In this document: positions 45,350 to 57,339 of the stretch, in pieces
How positions within the stretch are numbered: position 1 is the first letter of the stretch
Layout of the letters: each line of letters opens with the position of its first letter
Assembly: GCF_964204645.1 (NCBI RefSeq)
Contig: NC_134027.1
Location: forward strand, 11,394,485-11,458,484
DNA: 64,000 nt
Direction: 5' to 3'
DNA from: Tubulanus polymorphus
Lineage: Eukaryota > Nemertea > Palaeonemertea > Tubulaniformes > Tubulanidae
Notes under the pieces: model-generated
Databases searched by the model: none
Seen by the model: only the letters and a program-made list of their open reading frames with translations
Told to the model about the DNA's origin: nothing
Made by a program: the position numbers and the translations under genes

Positions 45350-45650
45350 CATCACAAAATTCAAATTCAAAATAACTTTATTGATCCTTAATGTTCAACA
45401 TATACATCATTGGATTGACATTTTCAATAAAGTGGACAGGACAAACAAGAGACATGGAGAATAGAAAAAAAACAAAAATAATACAGTATAATGGAGCAGT
45501 TTAGAAGGAAATTACAGTTACATTGATGGATCCCCATCGTTTAGCAAATATGAGATCTTATTGATCAGTACGTGGGATAACTATTAAAGAGAACATCAAT
45601 TACAATACCAATTTTAAATCTTTTTAGTAGTCCATTTATTGCTATCAAAA
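45350..45650 (-). mobile_element. Possible minus-strand retroelement 3' end, (TTTGAA) tail
   Basis: Plus-strand CAAAATTCAAATTCAAAATA at 45354 is, on the minus strand, AATAAAGTTATTTTGAATTT, that is AATAAA-like sequence and a TTTGAA repeat. Sequence to the right is AT-rich with no frame. Weak on its own. Confidence 0.3.
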
Positions 45651-45757
45651 GGTTTTATCTGACATAGAAGTAGTGGCACGATAAAAGCCGGGGCCCATTT
45701 CATAGAACAACTTGAAGTTTCATTAGTCATGATAACACAATATTAATGAAACTTTAA

Positions 45758-46027
45758 CCCTTTCAGTGCTGACTAAGTAATACCTAAAAGTGCTAGAGAT
45801 ATTTTGAAGATTTAAAAAAGTTCTACCCCAAGTGTTGAATAACAGGCATACCACTTTAGTGGTGTATAGTTACTAATATTTCACAATGTTTGACAGGATG
45901 CTGCCATCGTTCAATAAATACAAAAACCAATTACTAATCAATCGTATCAATACACTGCGATGCAGTGTACTGGCAAAGTCCACCAGCAATTCATACACAG
46001 CACTGCAGTGTAGACCCAATGAAAGGG
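45758..46027 (+). mobile_element. H element copy 2: piggyBac-like MITE (270 bp)
   Basis: TTAA then CCCTTTCAGTGCTGAC at the left; ATGAAAGGG then TTGA at the right, a mutated TTAA. Internally ACACTGCGATGCAGTGTA and CACTGCAGTGTAG form extra stems. Confidence 0.8.
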
Positions 46028-46287
46028 TTGAGGAAGCGTAAGTCATCTATGACATGGCCTAGTGTGCAGAAATCTTCAATAACAATACAAATATGATGAA
46101 TAATTCCCCCGCATATAATCATCATGATCATTTGTCAACGTTTCACCTCGCGCGCGGAAAACCAGGGGCGAGAAACTAACGAGAGGAGTTCCCGTCGAGA
46201 TTTTTTAATCCGACGAATTAATGCATCTGACAATAGATCTCGGCGCAAAAATTGATGGGTTGCACGAGGTCTAAACCCGGTACTTAA

Positions 46288-46288
<1 letters not shown>

Positions 46289-46378
<90 letters not shown>
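46289..46378. repeat. (CA)n microsatellite
   Basis: About 43 CA repeats, interrupted once by CATACA near the left end. Confidence 0.95.
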
Positions 46379-46380
<2 letters not shown>

Positions 46381-47697
46381 AGCTTCCGTGAATAATAGCG
46401 CGCGTATTTCATACACTACGAGACAACAACAGTACCATTAAAGACAATACATCACTTTGCGCCGCCGCTACCCGGACCGCCTGCCATCTACGAATGATTA
46501 GCTCAGTCATGTAAAACCGAGTGAATGGATTCGGGCAGCGATTCATTCGTTAAAAAAAACCCGAAGGTGAAGCGCGACTACTGCGGCGCAACCCGGTCAC
46601 AGAATACATCGATTATCTTCGCGAAAAAACGTGACCCCGCATACGAAAACGTTCGGCGAGAAAGATCTCGTCGTCGTCGATTGAGATTAAGGGCGGATCA
46701 AGACGGGAGCATTTAGCCGCGCCTTTGTGAAAATACGAAGGCAATATTTTTCAGGGCACCTTTTTCTTCCCGCAACGAATAAGACAGTAGTTTGATGAAC
46801 AAGATTTAGCTTGTATTCTCTTAAAATGTTCCCAAAGTGTCCAAACATCGCATGAAAATGCATTGAAGATTCCAAATTTTCCACACCTTATTTCGGCTGC
46901 ATGGATATTTAATACTGCCCTTTTTCAGTGTATATGCCTTTTTCATGTCTTAGTGTGCTCCTATCAAAGTCTACCCCTGGAAACGCCCCTGGCGATGCTG
47001 GCGCCAGAAACTGCGTATGCGATCTGTTGAACGATCGAAACGTTTACAAAGCTGAATAGCTGAATACATACTAGTATCATGCGAACAATCAGCTGATAAA
47101 TTCAAGTGACACAAATGAGAAATTCACTTCTAAGGCCTTTTCAATTACTGGTTATACGCAGACCTGCCAACCCTGAATTTTTTTTCCAAGTAACACATAT
47201 CTAAATTTTAAGTATTTTCAGAAATTTCTAAGGAACCAACCTTTTAACTGGTAATTTTCATGAAAAATAAGGAGTTTCCTTAACTAAACACAAAAATTAA
47301 AATTTCATCTATCAAAATCGGCGCTATTGCACTTTCGTACCCCCCTCCCAAAAAGTTTTATTTCTGCATATTTATTATCAGGGAGGTCTAGGGATTCAAA
47401 ATGAGTAACTTTTGACCCAAAAACTTACTTTTTCTATGCTAAATTTTTGATATTTTTGGCCCTAAATCGCGTCTAAATTCGCCGATTCACGACGTCAACC
47501 ACGCCATATTGGATGTTAATCATAGTTTCTAACCATCCACTGAAATGTCGTGACATTAAAAGTTTGCGAAAACCATGTTTTCAAACATAACCATTCCTGA
47601 AAATGACGCATATGGTTGCATTATTTTCATGTGTAGCTATTGATTTAAAGATGTACTGATGTAGGAAAGTTATATGCCCAAAAAAGAAATTTTGCCA
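46379..47697. other. Unassigned; CpG-rich at left
   Basis: 46380-46740 is CpG-dense; a 63-codon basic frame at 46525 has no domain I recognise. 46900-46990 shows GCCCTTTTTCAGTG and GCCTTTTTCATG words resembling 14400-14560. The remainder is AT-rich. Confidence 0.35.
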
Positions 47698-47945
47698 ATT
47701 CAATTCAATTAAATTTATTGAGGCATATTCATTCAGATGTTTTTTAGGTGGTAATTAGTGCGGAAACATGGCTGACCCGTCGGTTTGAATCGAAGAAATC
47801 TCAAGTTTAGGATCGTGTGTGTCACTAGGCTCAGATTGAGATGATGGATTTGAAGAAAACTCGGCATCAGACATGGCAGAATTATCCTAACCAGACGCCA
47901 TTTTTGATTCAACATAGATGGCAGTAGCTGACAGAACTTCATAAT
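47698..47945 (-). mobile_element. Possible retroposed 3' end with a small acidic/Ser-rich frame
   Basis: On the minus strand an ATG at 47874 opens 39 codons rich in Ser, Asp and Glu (SDAEFSSNPSSQSEPSDT...) ending at TAA 47757-47755. About 35 nt later is AATAAA, followed at once by TTTAATTGAATTGAATTGG, a tail of TTGAA repeats like that of LINE 3' ends. It could be the end of a mobile-element protein or a retrocopy; not recognised. Confidence 0.35.
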
Positions 47946-48858
47946 AGGAGGTCACAAAGCAGTCAGTGTTCCGCCAAAGATCGTTGAAAATTTATTCTGG
48001 CGTAATTTACCGCAAAAGCAAGTAAATGAACAATACGACGACTTTTATTCGTGTAATAAATGATATCCATTTAAATGTTATGGAAAAAAATTTCCCGGAT
48101 TTTGAATCTATATGAAATACCTAACATTTCTGGAAAAACGTAACACCGTAATTGCACTTTCATTTACGTAACCATTCTGGGAAAAACAGAATGGTTGGCG
48201 GGTTTGTATACGGATTCTTTAAAAAAAAAAAAGATCGAAGAATGACGAAGTAGGCATTTGCAAACGGAAGAGAACGGGAGAAAAATAAAAGTCCTTCTTG
48301 AATACAGTCGAAACGTCGAATAAACTACTAGCTCCAGTTACATTTTCAGACTGTTTTCCGATATCATTATGGAATCTCTACATTATCGTCACAATACGGA
48401 TGTAGTGTTTTAACAATCGTGATATTTTTTTTCAAAAATACTTAAATTCATAAATAACAGAGAGACATCAACTGTAAGGTTAATACACACTACAACGCAG
48501 AATCGAACGCAATATTGATGATGTTTCAGCGCTTTAGATCGTTGATTGTAATCAGACAGCTGCGCCGTTAAAGTGATTTTTGTATCTCAGCGATGTGCAA
48601 TTAATTCGAATAGATTCTTTTACTCATTAATCATATAACTTCCCAATCAATAGGGAAGCCCAAGTTCCGAGGAGTTCCCTCATACAGATGCTAAGGTGAG
48701 AGCAAAAGTGAAATACGAACGATACAATTGAATTTTTCCACTAGAAAGCACCCAATGTTCCTGTAACTATAACTTGGGGGTCTTGACTCAGATTTCCAAT
48801 TAAGGTCGCCTATTTTTACGATTTCTTAGAACGGCGTATACAGAAGACATGAACGTGG
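47946..48858. other. Unassigned AT-rich sequence
   Basis: An A-run at 48222-48232. CAGTCGAAACGTCGAATAAA (48305-48324) resembles the GTCGAAACGT half of the K motif, but no CTGANGA partner is nearby. Confidence 0.35.
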
Positions 48859-49218
48859 GTGAGTAGTAGAGCAATACCTCAATCAGGTCACGCTCTGGCG
48901 AACCCTAAAACAATCGGCTATCCAATCATTGGACACATAGATCTTGTTCTATTACTCCCACAATATTTTCGACAGAATCCCTCTCTATCTAAATTCATAG
49001 ATTTATCGAGTACTAGATTGCACAATCTGAGTATAAGAACAGGGAGATACCTCATTAGGATGTTTAGTGAAAGAAAGCGGTTTCTTGCTGACGAGTAACG
49101 ACACCTTTAATTTCGTGTATTATTTAGCTGTCTTTCATACTGTCATTACATATATATGAATGTCATACAAGTAATGTAATACTTTGACGAATAAAGAAAT
49201 ATCAATATCAATATCAAT
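48859..49218 (+). mobile_element. Possible retroelement 3' end with (ATCAAT)n tail
   Basis: An open frame of at least 79 codons ends at TAA 49096-49098 (C-terminus GRYLIRMFSERKRFLADE). It is followed by about 90 bp and GAATAAAGAAATATCAATAT with further ATCAAT repeats. The frame-plus-short-UTR-plus-hexamer-tail layout is that of a truncated LINE. The protein has no motif I can name and lacks an ATG start. Confidence 0.4.
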
Positions 49219-50017
49219 GTCTATTTCCTATGATCCGTCTTACCCAATCAAAGCTTTGTATCCAATAAGAATATCTGAACGTATTTTTAGGCAAAGTCTT
49301 AGACGGCACAATTGTTGCTTCGTTTCCTTGCAATGAAACAATTGCCTTTTTCTGATGGCGGACCTAGCCATCTAGAAACCCTATATGCACCCCTGTAACT
49401 AAAATCAGAATCAATGGATTGATAAATCACCTGAAACCTGTGATTATGTAGTTAGGCTGGGTTTTTGCGAGATGGGGCGCAGATGCTGAAGTTGCGTTTC
49501 CATGAAACAGATGCAGGAAATTGTGTACGGGCCAGTTTCCGATTTGAGGAAAATGATGCAGCCACTCCACTGTATACCTGTGTATTGTGAAAAGAAAATA
49601 TGTCGGCTGACTTATTTACACCCGCTCCCGTCTCGTGGCAAACCAGTCTGATTCTGGAACTAGACCCAACGTTATCGTATCGTGGCATTCGTTTAAAAAT
49701 GTCAAAAAAAACACATGACGCCCGCTTTTCGTAAGGGAAAATGTTTCACCGCTTTGTGCGACTTCCTCATAACATAAGACAGTGAGGCAAATCAGATTAT
49801 GAGCGTTGATCGCGATGAATGGCCACTGATTGGAAGCTGAATAACTCAACAACAACGAAGCCATTTCCGAAGCAAATCATTTTCTTACAATCGCTAATTC
49901 GTTCGCGGGGAGCGAACGCATGACAAAAACGCTGCGCGCGCATGAAAAACGATTGACATTCAACCAACGTTAACAACGCCAATAGAGTAAGTAACCCGTT
50001 GAACTTAAAAAATCATG
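49219..50017. other. Unassigned sequence
   Basis: Minus-strand frames of 61-82 codons overlap in several phases without recognisable domains. No repeats seen. Confidence 0.35.
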
Positions 50018-50299
50018 GATAATTAAAAATCCATAGAAGCAAAAACAGTATAAATCTCATTTTCTAATGAGTAATATATATTTATTATAGCGAACGTTTT
50101 CGGGAGTTACATTATCCCCTCTTCAGGCATAGCGCAAGTGATTACATTTACATATCATGCTATACATAAATTTAATCGCTTTCGCTATGCCTGAGGAGGG
50201 GATAATGTAACTCCCGAAAACGTTCGCTATAATAAATATATATTACTCATTAGAAAATGAGATTTATACTGTTTTTGCTTCTATGGATTTTTAATTATC
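50018..50299. mobile_element. 282-bp fold-back with hammerhead-like cores in both arms
   Basis: Two arms of about 117 bp are near-perfect complements: GATAATTAAAAATCCATAG... at the left and its complement ending CTATGGATTTTTAATTATC at the right. A 48-bp loop (50135-50182) separates them. Inside each arm, read inward to outward, is CTGARGA, a GGGG...TCCC stem with loop AUAAUGUAAC, then GAAAACGTTCG. On the plus strand this is 50191-50226; on the minus strand it is 50126-50091. No protein frame. Confidence 0.85.
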
Positions 50300-50703
50300 T
50301 AGACTCTCTACCTTAGGTCTAATCATGGAGAATGATTCGTCTGCATTGAACCAGTGTTTCGAGCCTAGTGGAGATGCGTATAACCAGGGTATAAAATACT
50401 AGTTTAGACGTATACTTATGATCTTCGCCGGCTGAAAAGTAGTCATTCGACGATAACGGCGTTGAACGATGATGGCACCGAGGCTTAACGCCGGTTTACC
50501 GAAATAATCACATCACCGGAGAAACTGGTCATGTGAATGAAACAAGCGATGATTACTCGTTGCCCGGCGTGTTGACCGCGCTGAAATTAGATGAAACCCA
50601 TATTTTCTTATTCGCGTTTCGCTCTCATTCGCGTTTCGCTCTCGAACCATCGTCTTTGCAAAAAGCTACAGATGATAAGTGCTGCAATCTCACCGGCATT
50701 TTC
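50300..50703. other. Unassigned sequence
   Basis: CpG-rich around 50400-50660, with a tandem TTCGCGTTTCGCTCTC word (50613-50643). No gene recognised. Confidence 0.35.
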
Positions 50704-50926
50704 GGCCTGTTCGCACGGGTGCCTAATTTTGCCCGACTAAATTTTAGCACAGTGACCTGTGCTAAAATTTGGTAGAATGATTGCGTTCTAACTGCAAATG
50801 GTTACGGAAGTGAGTCACTTCCCTTTCTTTAAGCATTGTTTAGTATCAAGTAAGTGGTTTTCGTTTGGACGTTGCACCACTTGTAAGGCACGGGTCCAAA
50901 TTTGACTCGGGCCTGTGATCACGGCT
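50704..50926 (+). mobile_element. A element copy (left end lost)
   Basis: GCCTGTTCGCACGGGTGCC, TGTGCTAAAATTTGG, AAGTGAGTCACTTCCCTTTC, AGCATTGTTTAGTATCAAG, then GGGCCTGTGATCACGGCT. A local inverted duplication TTTTAGCACAGTGACCTGTG to CTAAAATTT is unique to this copy. Confidence 0.7.
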
Positions 50927-51862
50927 ATTGCGGCTATAGATTAGACAGCAACGGTTTTAATCATCCAATGAACTCTAGTTTACCTTTTAATATGAGACAA
51001 TACGAAACAAATGGCATCGTATAATTATAGCTGCGAGGTAAACAACTATTTGAACGCGATGTCAGTCAGCTTCGAATAGATACTTACGAAAATCATGAAT
51101 TATCTATCAACCATCTTCCAGGGGCGGGGGGGGGGGGTATGCGACGTGTTCATATTTCTGCCTAGTATATGCGATAACCGATGATCTAATAATAGGTTCA
51201 TTTGGCATTAAGAATATTGACGTATCTTATATTTCTCTCTCCCCCCGGGGAGACGGATGATACGTGTGGAGAAGTTACGAATTCGAAAAAAATACGTCAT
51301 CATCATCACCACGACCAACCGACAGACGATCGACGAAGCAGCAGCATCCGATGATGACGACGATTTTAAGTAAACATCGTCTCTTGACATCAATTTGATG
51401 AGAAAGCGAAGACCGAGTACATCTGTTGATACACAAGATTGAAGTGCAGATGATACGCGCCCGCGTCGAATCTATGACGAAATAGATTTTCGATCGACAG
51501 ATATATCAAACATACATTTTACACACGAAATTGTATCGTTATGAAATCTAATCAATAGGGTTTCATTTCCATTCTGCAATAAATCCTATTGTTATCCTTA
51601 TGATTATTATTATTCTTTTGGGGTTTTTTCGTTGAAAAAATGTATGTCCAATCAAGTTTTCAATGATCAAAGTATTTCAAAGGCTTTGCCAAAAGCTGTG
51701 AAAAAAATGGAAATCCGTCCTAGCATGTAGATTCTCCGAAAGATTTATCCTCCTAATTTTAACGCATGAAAAATTGACAAACACACCGATCTGAACAAGG
51801 TACCTTTACGTGTACGGAGTACGAACAATTTTCATAAAATACGAGTCCTACTAATTCGACTA
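50927..51862. other. Unassigned sequence
   Basis: A poly-G run (51124-51136), a CCCCCCGGGG patch (51241-51250) and an imperfect trinucleotide ATC/GAC-rich stretch (51296-51365). No gene recognised. Confidence 0.35.
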
Positions 51863-52147
51863 AGCCGCGATCAAACGCGCATTTTTGGCCCGGGCCAAAT
51901 TTGGCCCGGAACAACTGTTTGCACGGGTGCCAAATGGCCCCCGAGCCTGTTTGGCCCAACCAAAAACATCGGACCAGGCCCGAGCCAAATTTTAGCACCA
52001 GTCAAATGATTGCGTTTGAATTGCAACTGGCACCAGAAATGATCAACTTCGCTTTGTTTGAGGCATTGTTTAGTATCAAGTGAATGGTTTGCGTGTGAAC
52101 GTGCTCTCTAATTAGGCACGGGCCAAATCGTCTGTGTGATCGCGGCT
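51863..52147 (+). mobile_element. A element copy closest to consensus
   Basis: AGCCGCGATCAAACGCGCAT, GGCCCGGGCCAAATTTGGCC, CACGGGTGCCAAATGGC, CATCGGACCAGGCCCGAGCC, AATGATTGCGTTTGAATTGC, GCATTGTTTAGTATCAAGTG, GAACGTGCTCTCTAATTAGG and GTGTGATCGCGGCT. Only the second GGCCCGGGCC near the right end is shortened. TA flanks both sides. Confidence 0.85.
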
Positions 52148-52980
52148 ATAGACTAATCATTACCAAACCACTACTAAATGATGATATACAATTTCTCTTG
52201 AACTAGCAGATTCATTGCAGATTCCCTCGCCCTTCAAAACACACAAGTCTTTCTACTAGTCTCCTAGTTTAGTTTAATTAGCTATTCTGTCAGCGAAGTT
52301 GAAGTCGAAAATCAATAGAAACATTTCATTTCTAAATAAAATTCAGATAAAATTCATAACATGAAAAGTCAATAATGCATTAAACATTTCTGGTACGACA
52401 GTAGATTGAACGTTATTTAGATCTTGAGATACGGGTTGTCCCTCCTGGTTATTTAATTGATAGATAAGATTTGGTTTGGTGTCCTACAAACCGAGCACAT
52501 CTGAACAAAAATGTGGGGCTCTTGACATGGTAGATCGAGTTTTTCCTCAACGGAATGATATTACCATTAGGTTTGAATCTCACAATATATGCTGGAAGAT
52601 TCCCATTATGTTTTTAAGCCTAGAGCACATTCCAGGAATATGAACATGAAACAGAAATGTTTTTCTGGCTTGTTTTGGGGCTACAGGCAACGCTGCAAAA
52701 CAAGAAACTCTGTTCTTTTATTGCAGTCTGCTAGATTGGAGAGTAGCTAAACAAGAAACATTGACACACGATAACAGCGATAAGCTCATCATTGACTCGA
52801 TTCGTGCACAATTGTCACCATACGATAGCGGCAAAATCATTACCACATGACTGGTCAAAATCACAATCATTTGGATATTATGCGATTGAATTACTACTTT
52901 CCCCATCACTGGTGGCACTGTAGGTTTTTAGGGTATGTTTCTCATTTCGCTCAGCGCAAATCACATCGCAGAAACACAAC
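52148..52980. other. Unassigned AT-rich sequence
   Basis: No gene or repeat recognised. Confidence 0.35.
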
Positions 52981-53178
52981 CAGGGTGGCCACTTTAAGTT
53001 GACTTGCATTTTCCCTGACATAAATGTTGTTTTCCCTTAATCTGCTAAGAATCCAATCAATTAACAGTCAATATGTAAAACATAAGACAGAAACTTGATT
53101 TTAAATGCGATCTAGCAATCTCTACAAATTTTCCCTTATTTTCAGCTTTTTACAAAATTTCCCCAACCCTGATTTCCG
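52981..53178 (+). repeat. TTCCCTGA-rich dispersed repeat, copy 2
   Basis: CAGGGTGGCCACTTTAAG, TTTTCCCTGACATAAATG, CTGCTAAGAATCCAATCAAT, GCGATCTAGCAATCTC and CTTTTTACAAAATTTCCCC follow the same order as copy 1 at 488-840 but without its internal duplication. Confidence 0.65.
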
Positions 53179-54187
53179 GGTAAGACAAAATTGGGCATAC
53201 GTATAATCTCCCATGCATCGCCATGGCGCGGCAAAAGTATGTATACGACACTGACACGACACATTGCGCTCACGCGACATTTGATCAGTTGAATTCCCGG
53301 AATAGTAATACATCGGTGATTATTACTTCACGGCCGCTCGCAGGTTCGGTAACTTAGCGCAATGAACTAATTCGATACTCTAACACCTCTGGGCTGGCTA
53401 AGTGCGAATACAATTATAGACTCAGCAACTTAGCGTCGCAGCCACCTAGTCACGAAAAAACCACATTCGGACGCGCGCGTCAAAGAACATCGTCACGAAT
53501 AATAGTGAAACATGGGCGAAGGCGGCAGATATATATAGAGTGCAGCCGCAGAATTCTAGACTAGACCGGGAGCGCACTTGTATTTCTTAGAAATCGCATA
53601 TACATATATATCGAGCTAAATAATTCATTTGTTCCATAATACCATATGATGTATACACAGTAACTGACGACTTACGGAGGCTGCGACGGCGTATACAGCT
53701 ATTTTCGAAAAGCTTACCTGAAATGAAATAAGGACAACAACAGGTTAGCAATGCTCGCAGCGCGTAATACACAACGCCCGTAAGGTTAATACAGTCTAAA
53801 TCAAAAATTACATGACAGAACGCTGTAAACCAGTGATAAATCTACTGGGTTCGGCGATAAATCTATTAATCACGCCTATAAACTCGAAAATAAGCAGACC
53901 TCTGTAATGAACTAATGGTTTGGATTTTATGTATCACATGCAGACAATTCGAGGGAGGGGGTGATTTCCGTATAGTGGACTTCATCCTCAATGCATTCGA
54001 GTGTTGGACAAAAAGGATTAAACGGTTCCAGAGTTTTCCCTGGAAAAGTTTTTTGTGGGTTTTTTCCTTGACATTGGAAAATTGTGAACCTTTAGCATCT
54101 TTAGGGAATGCTCCCTCCCAACTGCTGCTGTTCTGCGACACCATGACAACTGGGATTAAAGTATCGGAACTAGCTTCATGGGCCTTG
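53179..54187. other. Unassigned sequence
   Basis: 53290-53560 is relatively CpG-rich. Frames at 53587 (minus) and 53915 (plus) have no recognised domain. Confidence 0.35.
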
Positions 54188-54339
54188 GTGCTGACGATAA
54201 TTTGAAAACTTCAAAAAATTCCACCCCAGTGTGTTGAATAACAGGGATACTGCATTAGTGTCTATACCGCAATGCTGTGTACAAGCAAAATCCATCACTG
54301 ATTTATGCACCGCACTGCCGTGTAGACACACTGAAAGGG
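54188..54339 (+). mobile_element. H element copy 3 (left end lost)
   Basis: GTGTTGAATAACAGGGATAC, CTGTGTACAAGCAAAATCC and CACTGAAAGGG followed by an intact TTAA (54340-54343). It aligns with the right two-thirds of copy 2. Confidence 0.7.
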
Positions 54340-54343
54340 TTAA

Positions 54344-56664
54344 GTTCGACACAAATAAAGAGTAAGCTCATTTCAAATGTTTCGACTACAGATTGAGGGG
54401 GTCTCAGGTGACTTGCATAAGAACCTAAAAATTTTTTCGTGCCCCTTATATGTCAAAACATCTTGTCTAAAATAAGCTATACAATAAGGGCAACTCCTGT
54501 AAAACAACGCAGAATTTTGTTGAATATTCCGGAAAGGGTTCTTAATCATTTGCCATAAAGATATTTGGTACGACTTTCAGATGTTGCGCCTGGATAAGCC
54601 CCTGATGTTTTAACCCTAGAGTCAAATTTTAACCATAAGCTGCTGCCGAACTCACTACCTGGTGATCACCATCATTAGAGTCAAGTTTGAGATGAACTAT
54701 TTGTTTTCCAGATGTTGATGTTGTTGATGATGTACAATTCAGGTGCTTTAAAGTAATCCAGTAAACAAGGCGATTTTAAGAGTCTTATTAATTTTTCCAA
54801 ATCGGGTTCATGACAAACATCTTTTGGGTAACGTTAAAGCATTCCGAAGGGTGGGAGCACGAAATGTGAAAGATCATCCATCAAAGGTATAATAAGTCCA
54901 TAGATTGGAATGTGATTAGAAGGAACTTCAAAGTTTGCAATCCAGAATGATGTGATTGTCTTCAAAACGCTTCACTAAACCTTACGAGTTTTCTTAGCCG
55001 TCAATTCATTATTTCTCAACTTGAAATTCAAGTCTGATGACTGTGTTGAAATAACAAGAAAAAGGTAGACGCTGAAAAACGTTGATTTAACACATGGTAA
55101 ACCTCATCGTGCAAACCACATATCAATCTGAGTGAAACTTAAATATTTGCCGCCAGTTTAAACAACGTTGGAAACGCGTTAGCAACTGACAACAGAAGTA
55201 CTGCGAAATGAATAATGACTACGTCTTGAACGGAGGAGAGAACACGATGGACGGACGGAACAGCGCGAGAGGGAGGGACGGATGGAGTGCGAGAGGGACG
55301 GAGGGAGGTCGAGGGAGGAGGAGGAGAGGGAGAAGGAGAGGGAGAGAGAGATTGACGAACTCGCGTAGTTTCTTCTGCATCGAAACAAACACATTCGGAA
55401 GATTTAAGTTTTATTTCGTTTGATCGGTTACATCATAAAATAGATCGATCGTAGCGAACGTCAACTCAACAACCGAATTCAAACTCAATTTACAACGCGA
55501 ACGCGACTTACTACACACAGTAGATCGGTAAAACTTACGATTATCATCGATTACGATTTCGCTTTTATGATTTCAATTTTCAATTTTTTCTAAAAGAAAG
55601 CATGGCCACGGAATGAAAAATCATGATCATATAATAACATCGAGAAGGCTTTCTCGTGAGGGCTAAGCAAAAGCCAAAAGGCTGCTACAGCAAGCACCCA
55701 TAAAAGCGAAAAAAGCATGAAAAGACAAAGAATAGGAGGCCGAGAATGAGCATTAACGCATGAGAGTGATTCAGGAACATTTGTAACAGTTAGGGATATC
55801 ACAGAGACGGGAGTTAGAGTGGCTGCAGGCGAGAATGTATTTCATCTTGCATCTGAGAGAATATTAGCTCGTTGAAACGGAATTGCTAGGAAGGGTTGAG
55901 AATATCAAATCGGACAATAAATCAGCCAAAAATGAAAAGTTCTTGAAAAGAACATACATATATATTTCGAATGACGTTTCGGCTAAAGCGGTTACGTTGC
56001 AAAACACATACATTGGTGCAGCCTCATATTATCTTCATTCATCGTGTTCCATAGTTTTCCGAATAAACAAAAGGGTGGTAAAATCCATCCGTACGCGTAG
56101 AACAATAACTACGCCATCAAATCTACGTCGAATCAAGTAAAATTCGAATCAATTAAGCTAGTAAAACGGGCGGCCATAAAACCTATATGATGGCAGTTGT
56201 TTTACCCAGTGTTACAGGAAAGAGCCATCGGTTTAAGAGTCTTCAGAGGATATCGCTGTCTCTCTCTCTAGAGAGAGACGAAAGTGGCTGATATATTTAA
56301 CGGTCTGACCTGATATTTCGAAGGCATTCGCCAAGATACGAACACGATTCGCGATATATATTGGACATAAATCAGCAAAATAGAACAATCAAATTTGATG
56401 ATTCTGTCTCGTGGGAACGATATAAACGCCTCGCGAAATCCATCGGATATTCGCGAGGGTAATATTCGAACGCCCGGTCGGTTTATATAAACTATTTACC
56501 GACACCTCTTTCCCGAGACAAACTCGACTATCATATCGACTCGTGTTCATAAAAAAAAAGATTGATGACGGAAATGCTCATGAAAAATCGAAAGCGACAA
56601 GACGATTTCGAGGAAAGCACACTTGACAGCGTTCACAAGCGATTCAGAATGTTGTATGTTTTTA
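54344..56664. other. Unassigned sequence with a GA-rich tract
   Basis: 55240-55352 is a strongly purine-biased run of GAGGGA and GAGAGG words. A CTCTCTCTCTAGAGAGAGA palindrome lies at about 56260-56279, and 56280-56620 is CpG-rich. Open frames in the GA tract are compositional artefacts. Confidence 0.4.
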
Positions 56665-56735
56665 TAGGCTGCGATCATACAAGCATTTTTAGCTCCGGCC
56701 AAATTAAGCTTGTGCCAATTTAAGCCACGTTATCT
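56665..56735 (+). mobile_element. A element fragment (left end)
   Basis: AGGCTGCGATCATACAAGCA, TTTTTAGCTCCGGCCAAATT, then similarity ends. Confidence 0.5.
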
Positions 56736-57028
56736 AATAATCATAATGATACTTGTAATTTATATAGCGCAGGTATCCTAACCAGTTAGTTCAAATGCGT
56801 TACAAATTTGGTATCATTACCCCCAGCCTATAACTGTATTCGATGTATCAGTCGTCTCATCCTGGGGAGAAGTAACATCCGAGCAGCTACTAGGCGCCTT
56901 AAATTTTGGAATGGACGAAGTCTGCGTTTCTGGGCAGAAACTGGTCCCGGGTCCGTTCTAAATCGTACACCGTAGTAAGAATTCAACTGTTATAAACTGG
57001 TGACTAAATCATCATCGAGCACAACATA

Positions 57029-57175
57029 AGCCGTGATCACATGAGCATATTTGGCCCGTGCGAAATTTGGCCCGGAACAACTGTTCACACGGGTGCCAAA
57101 TGGGCTTGAGCCTGTTTGGCCCGGCCAAAAACGTCGGACCAGGCCCGAGCCAAATTTTAGCAGTAGTCGAATAAA
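57029..57175 (+). mobile_element. A element copy (left half)
   Basis: AGCCGTGATCACATGAGC, GGCCCGGAACAACTGTTCAC, ACGGGTGCCAAATGGGC, AAAAACGTCGGACCAGGCCC and GAGCCAAATTTTAGCAG. It stops abruptly at GTCGAATAAAC, so the right half is deleted. Confidence 0.75.
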
Positions 57176-57278
57176 CACTCTAATCGGCATACAATGTAAA
57201 CAATTGAAGAAATCCCACAATTCGAATTTCATATGATAAAATTTACTATTTTGAAACCACAACTAATTCGACTACTAC

Positions 57279-57339
57279 TCAGAGTTAATCCGAGTTAATA
57301 TTTTATACATACTCAGAACTTTGGAACTGACTCCTGGTC
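57279..57339. mobile_element. N element copy 3 (degraded)
   Basis: CTCAGAGTTAATCCGAGTTA and CAGAACTTTGGAACTGACTC followed by CTGG match one half of the N family with several changes. Confidence 0.5.

Noticed and set aside
48300-48330. Hammerhead motif suggested by GTCGAAACGTCGAATAAA
   Set aside because: There is no CTGANGA partner upstream and no stem II; only the GAAAC half is present.
55208-55423. 71-codon frames on both strands in the GA-rich tract
   Set aside because: Low-complexity Arg/Gly and Ser/Leu translations follow directly from the purine bias; no domain or ATG-context support.
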